Assembly: GCA_026390595.1 (NCBI GenBank)
Contig: JAPLFQ010000033.1
Span: 138,114 to 202,113, forward strand
Direction of reading: 5' to 3'
From: Ignavibacteriales bacterium
Lineage (GTDB): Bacteria; Bacteroidota; Ignavibacteria; UBA10030
DNA: 64,000 nt
Shown here piece after piece: positions 34,883 through 43,801 of the stretch. The notes under the pieces are model-generated. The model did not search any database. It was not told where the DNA came from and worked only from the letters and a program-made list of their open reading frames with translations. The position numbers and the translations under genes were made by a program. Position 1 is the stretch's first letter. The number at the start of each line of letters is the position of its first letter.

Positions 34883-36187
34883 CTATTGAGATTCCACCTG
34901 ACGCTGCCCATCAGGATGAATCACGACCGTGGAGAGCTTCTTCTCCTTGAATAGGCTTTGGGCGATGGACTGCACGTCGTCCTGGTGGACGCTGTTGATC
35001 TGCTTCAGGATCACATCGATGGGATTGATATCATGAAAATAGAGCTCAGAGGTCCCAAGTCTCATCATACGGTGAGGAATGCTCTCGAGACTCAGCATCA
35101 TGCTCCCCTTCAACTGAGCCTTGGTTCTGTTTAACTCCGCATTCGAGACCGGTTTCCGGACCAGTTTATCGAATTCCTTGAGGATCAGGTCAGTGGATAC
35201 TTCAATGTGTTGTTTATCTGTCCCGATGTACGCACTGAAAATGCCGGCGTCGCTCATCAAAGTCGCCGTGCTGTAGACAGAATAGGCGAATCCATATTTT
35301 TCCCGGATATTCTGAAAGAGCCGTGAGCTCATGCCATCGCCCAAGAGTGTATTCAGAACGAGAATCGGATACCGCTGCCTGCTCTTCACACTCCAAGCCT
35401 GTGTACCAAGACACACGTGCGCTTGCTGGATGGGCTTCTTGTAGTCCTTGCGCTCTGGTTTGTATGTGCTTGGTTTGACGCGTGATGCCGTGCGTGTGCG
35501 GGGATTCGACTTCATTGTGCCAAAATGCTTCTCCGCCAGTTCTACGAGCTTTTCGTGGGATACATTCCCCGCCGCCGCAAGAACTATGTTCGATGGAATG
35601 TATTGGCTTCCAAGATAACTAATCAGATCGGTACGCGAAAAAGATCGCAGGTTTTCTTCGGTTCCTATGACCGGGTTTCCCAGGGGGTGACTTCCGAACA
35701 ACGCCTTGTCAAAATAGTCGTGGATGATATCGTCAGGATCATCCTCGGCGTTCTTCAATTCTTCGATTACAACCGCTTTTTCCTTTTCGAGATCCTTCTC
35801 AGGAATCGTTGGGTTCCGCACGAGATCTGAGAGGACATCGACCGCCAGCGCGGTGTGTTCATCGAGGACACGCGCATAGAAGCACGTGTGTTCCTTCCCT
35901 GTGAACGCGTTCATGTAGCCGCCCACAGACTCGATGCTTCTCGCTATTTCCTTCACGGAGCGGTTCGCGGTCCCCTTGAAGACCATGTGTTCGATGAAAT
36001 GAGAAATCCCGTTCATCGACGACGATTCATCTCTCGAACCCACATCGATCCAGACTCCCACGGATACCGAGCGAACATGGTTCAGTTCTTCCGAAACTAC
36101 ACGAAGCCCATTCGGAAGCACAGTTTTTCTGTACGTCGAATCAATCCGCTTTGGAACGTACGATACTTCAAACGACTTTTTCGCCAC
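34883..36187 (-). CDS. M16-family zinc peptidase (processing-peptidase-like)
   Basis: A 434-residue inverzincin with H63-x-x-E66-H67 in SHFIEHMVFKG, a distal zinc Glu in VVIEELKNAEDDP, and the second-domain GDGMSSRLFQNIREK and FGFAYSVYS-like region (YGFAYSVYS). Single-chain bacterial members resemble the mitochondrial processing peptidase beta subunit and degrade peptides in the cytoplasm or periplasm. No signal peptide is visible. The start is GTG at 36187 with a weak ribosome site. A candidate promoter lies at 36224-36252. Confidence 0.9.
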   Translation of the reverse strand: MAKKSFEVSYVPKRIDSTYRKTVLPNGLRVVSEELNHVRSVSVGVWIDVGSRDESSSMNGISHFIEHMVFKGTANRSVKEIARSIESVGGYMNAFTGKEHTCFYARVLDEHTALAVDVLSDLVRNPTIPEKDLEKEKAVVIEELKNAEDDPDDIIHDYFDKALFGSHPLGNPVIGTEENLRSFSRTDLISYLGSQYIPSNIVLAAAGNVSHEKLVELAEKHFGTMKSNPRTRTASRVKPSTYKPERKDYKKPIQQAHVCLGTQAWSVKSRQRYPILVLNTLLGDGMSSRLFQNIREKYGFAYSVYSTATLMSDAGIFSAYIGTDKQHIEVSTDLILKEFDKLVRKPVSNAELNRTKAQLKGSMMLSLESIPHRMMRLGTSELYFHDINPIDVILKQINSVHQDDVQSIAQSLFKEKKLSTVVIHPDGQRQVESQ

Positions 36188-36223
36188 CCGCTTCAGGTCA
36201 TACCTCGTTGGGACAAATGGTGA

Positions 36224-36252
36224 ATGTTACCACAACGCGCCAAGCGTCCCAA
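36224..36252 (-). promoter_or_regulatory. weak candidate promoter for the M16 peptidase gene
   Basis: On the minus strand TTGGGA, 17 bases, TAACAT. The spacing fits the local rule but the -10 element does not end in TT. The rest of the gap to udk (36253-36376) shows nothing recognisable. Confidence 0.3.
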
Positions 36253-36376
36253 TGCAGAAAATGCCTGAAAACATTGGGAGAATTTGCACCAAGATACATG
36301 TTTTTGGCAGGAGAGTCAAGGAAATCGCCTTTGCCTGTCGGGGACATCAGTGAGAAACATCCCGGAAAGGAACCAT

Positions 36377-37012
36377 TCAGTTCATGGCTCCAACTTTTTG
36401 GTTAAACATCGATTTGATTTTCGTAACTACCATATCGATTGCCACCGTATTTTCTGCACCGCGGGGTATGATGATGTCGGCCCAATGCTTGCTGGGTTCA
36501 ACGAACTCCAGATGCATCGGCTTAACCGTGTTCATGTATTGACTCATCACAGAATCGACCGATCGACCACGCTCCAGGATGTCGCGGCGAATGCGCCGGA
36601 TCAGGCGCTCGTCCGCATCGGTGTCGAGAAAAATCTTGATATCCATGAGATCCCGAAGTGCCTTGTCTACAAAAATGAGGATGCCCTCCACGATGATGAT
36701 CTCCTTGGGTTCCAGCAATCTGGTTTCCTTGAGACGCAGGTGCGTTGTGAAATTATAGATTGGCTGGTCGATAATATCCCCGTCACGCAATGTGCGAAGA
36801 TGCTGGACAAGCAGATCTGTCTCGAGCGAGTCGGGATGATCAAAGTTGATCTTGTCGGGCGTGAGGCCATGATAGGTGCCCAGGTCGCGATAGTAGGAAT
36901 CGTGCTGAATAACGACGATTCTTTCCTCATCGAGCGACTTGAGGATCTTTGCTGTGACTGTCGTCTTGCCAGATCCCGTCCCTCCCGCAATGCCTATGAT
37001 CAATGATTGCAT
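36377..37012 (-). CDS. udk: uridine kinase
   Basis: A 211-residue P-loop kinase. Walker A GGTGSGKTT is at 10-18, DSYYRDL and DHPDSLETDLL bind the nucleoside, and IIVEGILIF and RRIRRDILERGRS form the lid. It phosphorylates uridine and cytidine in pyrimidine salvage. It has its own promoter (37091-37119) and diverges from the glycan operon at 37169. Confidence 0.94.
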   Translation of the reverse strand: MQSLIIGIAGGTGSGKTTVTAKILKSLDEERIVVIQHDSYYRDLGTYHGLTPDKINFDHPDSLETDLLVQHLRTLRDGDIIDQPIYNFTTHLRLKETRLLEPKEIIIVEGILIFVDKALRDLMDIKIFLDTDADERLIRRIRRDILERGRSVDSVMSQYMNTVKPMHLEFVEPSKHWADIIIPRGAENTVAIDMVVTKIKSMFNQKVGAMN

Positions 37013-37090
37013 CCGATGCCCCTTACATGGAAAATGACTGAATGGTCTGAAGAGAACGAACAGTGACTGCCAAGCGAGATAATGTCGCTG

Positions 37091-37119
37091 AATATAGGCG
37101 ATAAATCAGGAACTATCAA
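37091..37119 (-). promoter_or_regulatory. promoter of udk
   Basis: On the minus strand TTGATA, 17 bases, TATATT, placing the transcript start about 70 bases before the udk ATG. No equivalent plus-strand promoter for the 37169 operon was found in the 156-base divergent gap. Confidence 0.55.
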
Positions 37120-37168
37120 CGCCACATTCTATTGAAAAAGACGGCCTTTTTCACGATCATCTAACTCG

Positions 37169-38317
37169 ATGATAATCCCGACCCAGATACAAATACTTCT
37201 CGGCATCTCGACTCTTTTCTATGCAGTTGTGGTGATTGGATTGCTGGCGGGGATACGCCGCCTTCACTACCACCCATCTCAATCAAAACCCCATGTGTCA
37301 GTAATCGTGGCAGCCCGAAATGAGGAAGAGAACATTGGGTTTCTTCTTGATCATCTTGTTCGCCAGGACTATCCTGATTTTGAAGTGATCATCGTAAATG
37401 ATCGATCCACCGACCAAAGTACTTCGATCGTCGAACGCTTCCAGCAACAATACCCGTTTGTCCGGTTGATAAACGTTGATTCAGTTCCTTACGACATGCC
37501 TCCAAAGAAGAACGCCCTTGCGCAAGGGGTGGCTTCAAGCAAAGGTGAGATCCTCTGTTTCACGGATGCAGACTGCTTTCCTCCACCCCAGTGGGTTTCA
37601 TCCATTGTCGCTGCATTTGATCATGAAACCGGACTTGTGGCCGGGTACTCACCCTATTCTGCGCCCCTAACAACGAATGGCACGCGTTCTCAAGGTGCCT
37701 TGTGGCTGCGCAAATTCATTGAGTACGAAGAATTCAAGGGGGCAACCTGGGCTGCAGGTGCGATAGGAATGAAGAAAGCGTGGCTGTGTACAGGTCGATC
37801 ACTTGCATACCGTCGCGTGGTTTACGACGAACTGGGAGGATTTGAAAGGATCAAGCGCTCCGTGAGCGGCGACGACGATCTCTTCTTGCAGCTTGTGCGA
37901 CTGCATACATCATGGAAGATTCGATACGCTACAAATCCGGCAAGTTTTGTTCCGACAATGCCTCCATCCACTTTTGGAGCTTTTCTCCAACAGCGGGTAC
38001 GTCACTTCTCCGCCGGGAAGTTCTTTCCCTTTTCTATGAAGGCGTTCTTTTTTGCATTTCACGCTTCGAATGCCTTGATTCTTGGTGCTCTGGCGGTTGC
38101 GATTGTCTCCGGGTTTTCCACTGCCCTCGTATGGCCCTACGTCGCGAAATGCATCATCGACGCGGTATTGTTTCTTCGTGCAGCACCCCTCTTCGGCCAA
38201 ATGAAATTCTGGTCCTCATTCCTGTTCATGGAATCTTTGTACGTCCTCTATAACTCGTTCATCGGGCCGTTGGGATTCATGAAGCGATACGAATGGAAAC
38301 CCTCGAAACGCCCATGA
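37169..38317 (+). CDS. family 2 glycosyltransferase, membrane-attached (first of three)
   Basis: A 382-residue protein. One N-terminal helix (about 9-29) leads to a GT-A domain with VSVIVAARNEEENI, IIVNDRSTDQS, the metal-binding D133-A-D135 and a GDDDLF acceptor region, then three or four C-terminal helices (about 285-365). The usual QxxRW reads QQRVRHF, so the Trp is His. It probably adds a sugar from a nucleotide donor to a lipid-linked acceptor on the inner membrane face. It begins a six-gene operon (to 43709), and its stop overlaps the next start in ATGA. Confidence 0.87.
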   Translation: MIIPTQIQILLGISTLFYAVVVIGLLAGIRRLHYHPSQSKPHVSVIVAARNEEENIGFLLDHLVRQDYPDFEVIIVNDRSTDQSTSIVERFQQQYPFVRLINVDSVPYDMPPKKNALAQGVASSKGEILCFTDADCFPPPQWVSSIVAAFDHETGLVAGYSPYSAPLTTNGTRSQGALWLRKFIEYEEFKGATWAAGAIGMKKAWLCTGRSLAYRRVVYDELGGFERIKRSVSGDDDLFLQLVRLHTSWKIRYATNPASFVPTMPPSTFGAFLQQRVRHFSAGKFFPFSMKAFFFAFHASNALILGALAVAIVSGFSTALVWPYVAKCIIDAVLFLRAAPLFGQMKFWSSFLFMESLYVLYNSFIGPLGFMKRYEWKPSKRP

Positions 38318-39255
38318 CAGATCGGAATCTCTCTGGTGACAAGGTACGACAAGTCACGTTTGTGATTCTGCGAGCTGCACTCGGGGTTGCACTCCTCATT
38401 GTGTTGTTTCACTATATAAGTGTTATCGATTTGGTGAACTCGTGGCGAAACGCTCGTGTTGAGTATCTCTCCGGAGCAGTGCTCCTTGCAGGTGCGAACC
38501 TGGGGGTGCAGATACTCAAGTGGCGATACTTCGTACGCCTCGTAAACCCCGCAAGCACCACTATGCAGGTGGTGGCCTCGTTTATGTTTGGGATGTCAAT
38601 GGGAACAGTGACGCCTGGTCAAATCGGCGAGTTTGGGGGAAGAGCTCTCGGGCACAATTCGCTGCGGGCCGGGACGGTGGTCGGGCTTACGCTCGTGGAC
38701 CGGCTTCAGATGATCTGTGTTCTTGGCCTCGCTGGTGTTGTAAGCCTACCTTTCCTCTTTCACTTGGGGACTCCAGCTGCCGTACTGATCATTGTGCCAA
38801 CCGCCGCGACACTGGGCCTTCTCTTCTTCAATCCACAGATTGTGCCCATCCTGATCAGACGTCTCAACCTGAAAATATTGAAGCGACCTTCCGTCCAGGA
38901 TTTCACTGATTCGGTGGTTGTATTCCGTTTCGAGCAGTTGCTCCGATCACTCATCTATTCTGTCGTGTTCTATTTGATTGTGTACGTGCAGATGTATCTA
39001 CTTCTCAATGCGTTTTCGCAGGTTGGTCCTGTCGACGCGTTCCTGGGATTCGCCTCCATGATGCTGCTCAAAGCACTTGTTCCTATTTCTTTGGGAGATT
39101 TGGGTGTCAGGGAAGTCAGTTCCGTCTATTTCTTTTCTCTTCGCGGAGTCGCTCATGCAACCTCACTGAGCGCTTCCCTTCTGCTCTTTGCCATTAACGT
39201 GCTGGCACCATCCATCGTTGGATTGATTTTCATGCCAAAGTTCCCATCGAAATGA
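38314..39255 (+). CDS. lysylphosphatidylglycerol synthase/flippase-like integral membrane protein (UPF0104 type)
   Basis: A 313-residue protein with about eight membrane helices and the family features WRNARVEYLSGAVLL, MSMGTVTPGQIGEFGGRAL and PISLGDLGVREVS. This superfamily includes the flippase half of MprF and the AglD2-like proteins found with glycosyltransferases. A role in moving or anchoring a lipid-linked intermediate is likely but not proven. The start is the ATG in ATGA overlapping the previous stop; an ATG at 38293 would add seven residues. The next gene also overlaps by four bases. Confidence 0.82.
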   Translation: MTDRNLSGDKVRQVTFVILRAALGVALLIVLFHYISVIDLVNSWRNARVEYLSGAVLLAGANLGVQILKWRYFVRLVNPASTTMQVVASFMFGMSMGTVTPGQIGEFGGRALGHNSLRAGTVVGLTLVDRLQMICVLGLAGVVSLPFLFHLGTPAAVLIIVPTAATLGLLFFNPQIVPILIRRLNLKILKRPSVQDFTDSVVVFRFEQLLRSLIYSVVFYLIVYVQMYLLLNAFSQVGPVDAFLGFASMMLLKALVPISLGDLGVREVSSVYFFSLRGVAHATSLSASLLLFAINVLAPSIVGLIFMPKFPSK

Positions 39256-40379
39256 CAACAACGATCGTCATAACACTGCTTGCGCTCTCACTCGCCTACT
39301 ACCTCCATTTCCTGTGGAAGGTCTCGCGCGGCCTGACAGCGACGACAGGACGATTCAATACAGCCATCCCGATGGTCAGCGTTGTCGTTGCCGCCCGAAA
39401 CGAGGAGGAGCATATCGAAGAGTGCATCCTGTCTCTTGGCAGGCAGTCATACGATCGGACAAAGTACGAGGTAGTCCTCGTCGATGATCATTCGCAAGAT
39501 CGGACTTTAGCGAAGGCAAAAGAAGCGGCTGCCACAATGGGACACTTCAAATGCACATTGTTGTCATGCGCGGATACTCCTGCGCAACAAGGGAAACCTA
39601 CCGCAATCGCACTCGGAATCAGCAGGTCGGAGGGCGAGATCATCCTTTGCACTGACGCTGATTGCATCGCTCCATCTGAATGGATAGCCTCTACGGTCAG
39701 ATGTTTCCAGCCGGACGTTGCATTCGTTGCAGGACTCGTGGCCGAACGTCCGCATGATTCACTTTTCTCAAAGCTCCAATCCCTCGAGTTCCTGGGATTG
39801 ATTTCGACCGGCGCGGGCCTGATTGGATCCGGGGACCCCATCATCTGCAATGGAGCCAACATTGCTTACCGTAAGTCAGCATTTCAATCCGTCCATGGCT
39901 ACGGTGACGGTCGTAGTTCTTGCGACGACGAGACCTTGATGCAACGAATGATGATGCGAAATGCCGGCAAGGTCATTTTCAACTTTGATTCCGCTGCTAT
40001 TGTCACCACCTCAACACCCGAAACGATCAGGGCTTTCTGGAATCAGCGAACACGTTGGGCTTCGAAACACGGACACTACGAGGACAAACGGATTCTTCTT
40101 CGTTTGATATTGCTTTACAGTTTCTTCCTGATTGTTTTCGTCTCTGGTGTGACCGCGGCGATGTATCCAATCCTCATGCTCCCCCTCCTGGTCGTTCTCG
40201 CGATCAAAGGCATCGCTGAGTTCACAATTCTCAGAATCGGTGCACGTTTGCTCCAACAACCCTTCACAGTGTGGCACTTTCTGATTGCAGAGCTTTGTCA
40301 CGTTCCGTATATTGTTTTCGCGGCGTTCGTTGGACAGTTCGGCACTCTCCGTTGGAAGAACAGGAACTTCGGGCGATGA
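39252..40379 (+). CDS. family 2 glycosyltransferase, membrane-attached (second of three)
   Basis: A 375-residue processive-type GT2. It has an N-terminal helix (about 1-19), VSVVVAARNEEEHI, VLVDDHSQDRT, CTDADC (DxD), the acidic CDDETLMQR and a full QRTRW (QxxRW) motif, then C-terminal helices from about 280. The complete D, DxD, D, QxxRW set is as in hyaluronan/cellulose-synthase-like enzymes and suggests repeated or lipid-acceptor transfer. It is paralogous to the proteins encoded at 37169 and 40996. Both junctions are ATGA overlaps. Confidence 0.88.
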   Translation: MTTTIVITLLALSLAYYLHFLWKVSRGLTATTGRFNTAIPMVSVVVAARNEEEHIEECILSLGRQSYDRTKYEVVLVDDHSQDRTLAKAKEAAATMGHFKCTLLSCADTPAQQGKPTAIALGISRSEGEIILCTDADCIAPSEWIASTVRCFQPDVAFVAGLVAERPHDSLFSKLQSLEFLGLISTGAGLIGSGDPIICNGANIAYRKSAFQSVHGYGDGRSSCDDETLMQRMMMRNAGKVIFNFDSAAIVTTSTPETIRAFWNQRTRWASKHGHYEDKRILLRLILLYSFFLIVFVSGVTAAMYPILMLPLLVVLAIKGIAEFTILRIGARLLQQPFTVWHFLIAELCHVPYIVFAAFVGQFGTLRWKNRNFGR

Positions 40380-40999
40380 GTTTTCTCAACGCTGTCGCGG
40401 CACCCATTTTGTTTCCATCGATTCTGTGGCGCACAACGAGCCAGGCGATCCATATTACATTCGACGATGGCCCTCATCCTGCGGCAACGCCACACGTGCT
40501 GGACATCCTGAAGAAACGAAACATCCTCGCTACGTTTTTTCTTCTTGGGAGGAACGTGGAGCGTTACCCGGAGGTGGCACGCGAAATCGTTGAGAGCGGC
40601 CACACCATCGGAAGTCATGGCCACACGCACACATCAATGCTGTTCAGGTCGTCTACGTTTCAAATGAATGAAATCAGAGCGGCCGATGCCGCGATAGGGG
40701 AAATCCTCGGCCAGAAAGCTGAATTCTTCCGGCCCCCCTATGGCCATTTTGACATGCGAACTCTTCGTTTGGCAAAGGCCGAGGGGCATAAAGTGGTGAT
40801 GTGGGATGTTGATGCACGGGACTTCAGGCAACCGGAGTCAAGCCGCATCTTGAATTCGGTTTCGAAGCAAGCCAGACAGGGTTCCATTATTCTCCTCCAC
40901 GACAACGAAAACACTGCACACACCGTTGGCCAATATCTCGATCCACTGCTCGAGCGTCTTTCCAGCGACGGTTTCAAGTTCTCAGCACTGACACTATGA
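40376..40999 (+). CDS. polysaccharide deacetylase (NodB homology domain)
   Basis: A 207-residue carbohydrate esterase family 4 protein. It carries TFDDGPHP (D30 base, D31 metal), SHGHTHTS with metal ligands H81 and H85, FFRPPYG, the motif-4 region DVDARDF and the C-terminal LLHD. It removes N-acetyl groups from amino-sugar polymers such as chitooligomers, poly-GlcNAc or peptidoglycan. Lying between two GT2 genes, it probably trims the product of this operon. No cleavable signal is evident, only a short hydrophobic N-terminus (LNAVAAPILFPSILW). The start is in an ATGA overlap. Confidence 0.9.
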   Translation: MSFLNAVAAPILFPSILWRTTSQAIHITFDDGPHPAATPHVLDILKKRNILATFFLLGRNVERYPEVAREIVESGHTIGSHGHTHTSMLFRSSTFQMNEIRAADAAIGEILGQKAEFFRPPYGHFDMRTLRLAKAEGHKVVMWDVDARDFRQPESSRILNSVSKQARQGSIILLHDNENTAHTVGQYLDPLLERLSSDGFKFSALTL

Positions 41000-42090
41000 T
41001 TCTTCTTTACCTCCTTGCCGCATTTCTCCTACTCTATCTTGTGCAGATAGGCGTCATGCTATTTGCAGTGCGCCAGCCAAGAGATGTAATCGACGATTCC
41101 GTCAGGCCATTCGTGTCCGTCGTCATTGCGGCGCGCGATGAACAAGAGAACCTTGCGGCATGTCTCGAATCGACATTGCACCAAACCTACGGGCAGAAGG
41201 CCTTTGAGGTCATCGTCATCAACGACCATTCAACCGATCGCACTGAGCAAATCTGCAAAGAATTTCAGGAGCGTTTTGACAATTTCAGCTATTTGAACGC
41301 CCGCGAAGACGCACAACTACGGGGGAAGACCAATGCCCTTGATCAAGGCATCGAAAAAGCAAGAGGTGATGTTATCCTGATAACCGATGCTGACTGTTCC
41401 GTCCCCCCTACCTGGGTGGAATGTACAGCACGAAGATACATCGGATCTGTTGGCATCGTCGGCGGATTGACCCTCCAGCGGGCGAGCACAAGGTTTGAGG
41501 GAATGCAGTCCCTCGACTGGGCGTTTCTTCTTGGGCTGGCGGCAGCCACCATGTCTCTCCGTATACCGCTCAGCACTATCGGAAACAACCTCTCCTTCCG
41601 CAAATCCGCATATCTGGAAGTTGGGGGGTACCGGAAGATCCCATTCAGCGTTACAGAAGATTTCATGCTTTTCCAGGCCATCGTTCAAGCGAAACGATGG
41701 AACTACATATGTCCGATTGATCCCAAGGTCCTTGTAATCAGTCAGCCATGCTCAGGCTGGCGGGAGTTGATCCGCCAGAAACACAGGTGGGGAAAAGGCG
41801 GACTCGATATGAAACTGACTGGCTTCTCCATAATGGCAATTGGATTTGGATTGAATCTCCTAGTACTTCTCGGACTTGCGGCCGGGGAGTATATTGCGAG
41901 TACAGCAGCTCTTCTCACGAAAATGTTGGGTGAGTTCGCTTTCCTGTTCTCAATTCTCCAGAAGCAACGACACCTTCTACTGCTGCGGTACTTCCTGTGG
42001 TTCGAGCTCTACTTCATGGCGTATGTTCTGGTTCTGCCCTTCATGGTGTTCTTTGGCGGGCGCGTCATCTGGAAAGGGCGGACATATTGA
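40996..42090 (+). CDS. family 2 glycosyltransferase, membrane-attached (third of three)
   Basis: A 364-residue protein with an N-terminal helix (about 1-20), VSVVIAARDEQENL, VIVINDHSTDRT, ITDADCS (DxD), VTEDFMLF (acidic motif) and QKHRWGKGG (QxxRW), then three C-terminal helices. The same topology and motif set as the protein encoded at 39252 indicates duplication and divergence, probably with a different sugar or acceptor. It overlaps the deacetylase by four bases (ATGA) and the PHP gene by one base (TGATG). Confidence 0.88.
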   Translation: MILLYLLAAFLLLYLVQIGVMLFAVRQPRDVIDDSVRPFVSVVIAARDEQENLAACLESTLHQTYGQKAFEVIVINDHSTDRTEQICKEFQERFDNFSYLNAREDAQLRGKTNALDQGIEKARGDVILITDADCSVPPTWVECTARRYIGSVGIVGGLTLQRASTRFEGMQSLDWAFLLGLAAATMSLRIPLSTIGNNLSFRKSAYLEVGGYRKIPFSVTEDFMLFQAIVQAKRWNYICPIDPKVLVISQPCSGWRELIRQKHRWGKGGLDMKLTGFSIMAIGFGLNLLVLLGLAAGEYIASTAALLTKMLGEFAFLFSILQKQRHLLLLRYFLWFELYFMAYVLVLPFMVFFGGRVIWKGRTY

Positions 42091-43709
42091 TGTTTCCTCT
42101 TCAAGATCTTTGGATCCTTCCCGCCTTCCTCTATGCCGAAACTCACTACCGGTTTCCATATTGTTTCAGCCTGCTCAAGACAAGAGAACCTGAAGTAATT
42201 GCCGATGCGCCCCATCGGCTCGAGCCAAATCATCATTTGCCGGTGATGATACTTGTCAAGGATGCACACCTCTACCCCGCGACATTGGCTCAAATACGCA
42301 TCAAAGTCTCTCAGGACAATCGCCTCATACAGAGCAGTGATCATCTTGAAAAACCTATCGAGTTGCGCGAGAGGATTTCGTGGCATCTGATTCATCTGGA
42401 CTTGTCAGGGCTCGCGGGTTGGGTTGACATTGACGTAGAGTTTACACTTGAATGTCGTGGCCGCTCAAGAACGTATCACAATGATAATCACAGGACCTCC
42501 TCGCGCAAACCGCTAAGGGTCTACCTGGCCAAGGATTCTCTCCCACGATTTGATGATCTCTATTTGGGTGATCCACACACCCATTCACATTTCACTGATG
42601 ACCAAGTGGAATTTGGAATTCCTCTGTTCCCGGCCATCACGCTCGCAAAGGCGTTGGGGTTGGCATATTACGCTGTCACTGATCATTCTTACGATCTCGA
42701 CGATGATGTAGACTCGTATCTCACGAACGACCCAACTTTGGCCAAATGGCGGCAATTCCAGGCCGAAGTTGATCACCTGAACTCTCGTGAGAGTGATTTC
42801 GTTGTCGTTCGAGGAGAAGAAGTGTCATGCCGTAACAGCGATGAGAAGAACGTTCATTTGCTAGTTATGGGACAACGCGAATTCATCTACGGGTCGGGTG
42901 ATGGCGCTGAACGATGGAATCATACAACAAGCGAACATAGTGCCAGAGAGGTTTTGGCGATCAAGTCGGCGGACTCCCCCGCGTTCGCTGCGCATGCAAA
43001 GGAGCCCGTCCCTTTCCTGCAGCGACTTCTTCTCGGGAGAGGAGTGTGGACCGATGCCGACCTGGCCCTTGACGCCTTGACAGGCCTACAAATTCTGAAC
43101 GGAAGGTGCGACGAAAGCTTTTGGGAAGGGTATCGGGCATGGACAAGACAGCTTCTAAAGGGCAAGAAGCTGATCGCAATTGCAGGAAATGACGCTCACG
43201 GGAACTTCAATCGCTTTCGTCAAATCGGAATCCCCTTTCTCCTCATCAAGGAAAACAACGATCAGATTTTCGGGAAGATGCGGACCGGTCTCTTCGTAAA
43301 CGGCGGCCTATCCGAGCAGAACGTTCTTCAAGCCTTCGAAAGCGGTTCGGCGATCATGACGGATGGTCCAGTGATCCGGCTCATTGCTGTGGGGGGAGAT
43401 CATTCACAATCTGGGATTGGGGGATCTGTTACAGGGCCCACCATTCGGCTTGAGCTCGACGTACTGTCGACACCCGAATTTGGTGAGATAGGATCCGTCA
43501 AGTTGATTCTGGGAAAGATCGGAGACTCGACGGAGCGAACGGCATACAGGATCGATGGGAACAATGGGTTCTTGCTGCGCAAGGAGTTCTCGGTAAATCC
43601 TTCAGGGGCATGCTACGCTCGTGCCGAAGTTTGGACGATTGCCTCGAACTCTTTTGATGGTCAGGAGCATTACTGCCTTACCAATCCGATATGGATTCGT
43701 TCCGCATGA
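42090..43709 (+). CDS. PHP-domain metallohydrolase (CehA/McbA-like), last gene of the glycan operon
   Basis: A 539-residue protein. An N-terminal ~150-residue beta-rich domain (IRIKVSQDN, WVDIDVEFTLECRG) precedes a PHP domain: GDPHTHSHFTDD, AVTDHSYDLDDD, VVRGEEVSC, NVHLLVMG, AFAAHAKEP and IAGNDAHGNFNRF, which together hold a full set of metal ligands. A C-terminal beta domain follows from about 430. PHP enzymes cleave phosphoesters; fused to beta-sandwich domains they are often linked with envelope lipids, but the substrate is unknown. The start is inferred from the TGATG junction at 42088-42092. The transcript ends at the hairpin 43744-43780. Confidence 0.8.
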   Translation: MFPLQDLWILPAFLYAETHYRFPYCFSLLKTREPEVIADAPHRLEPNHHLPVMILVKDAHLYPATLAQIRIKVSQDNRLIQSSDHLEKPIELRERISWHLIHLDLSGLAGWVDIDVEFTLECRGRSRTYHNDNHRTSSRKPLRVYLAKDSLPRFDDLYLGDPHTHSHFTDDQVEFGIPLFPAITLAKALGLAYYAVTDHSYDLDDDVDSYLTNDPTLAKWRQFQAEVDHLNSRESDFVVVRGEEVSCRNSDEKNVHLLVMGQREFIYGSGDGAERWNHTTSEHSAREVLAIKSADSPAFAAHAKEPVPFLQRLLLGRGVWTDADLALDALTGLQILNGRCDESFWEGYRAWTRQLLKGKKLIAIAGNDAHGNFNRFRQIGIPFLLIKENNDQIFGKMRTGLFVNGGLSEQNVLQAFESGSAIMTDGPVIRLIAVGGDHSQSGIGGSVTGPTIRLELDVLSTPEFGEIGSVKLILGKIGDSTERTAYRIDGNNGFLLRKEFSVNPSGACYARAEVWTIASNSFDGQEHYCLTNPIWIRSA

Positions 43710-43743
43710 AGATCTACAGATAACGCGAGAATCTTCGTCACAG

Positions 43744-43780
43744 AAACGCAAACGCCCTCAACAAGAGGGCGTTTGCGTTT
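43744..43780. terminator. bidirectional terminator between convergent units
   Basis: A perfect 16-bp stem (left arm 43744-43759, right arm 43765-43780) with loop AACAA. The stem's own AAA/TTT ends provide short T-runs on both strands. It serves both the glycan operon (+) and the regulator gene at 43802 (-). Confidence 0.85.
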
Positions 43781-43801
43781 GCACATCAGTGACCGTGGTC
43801 G

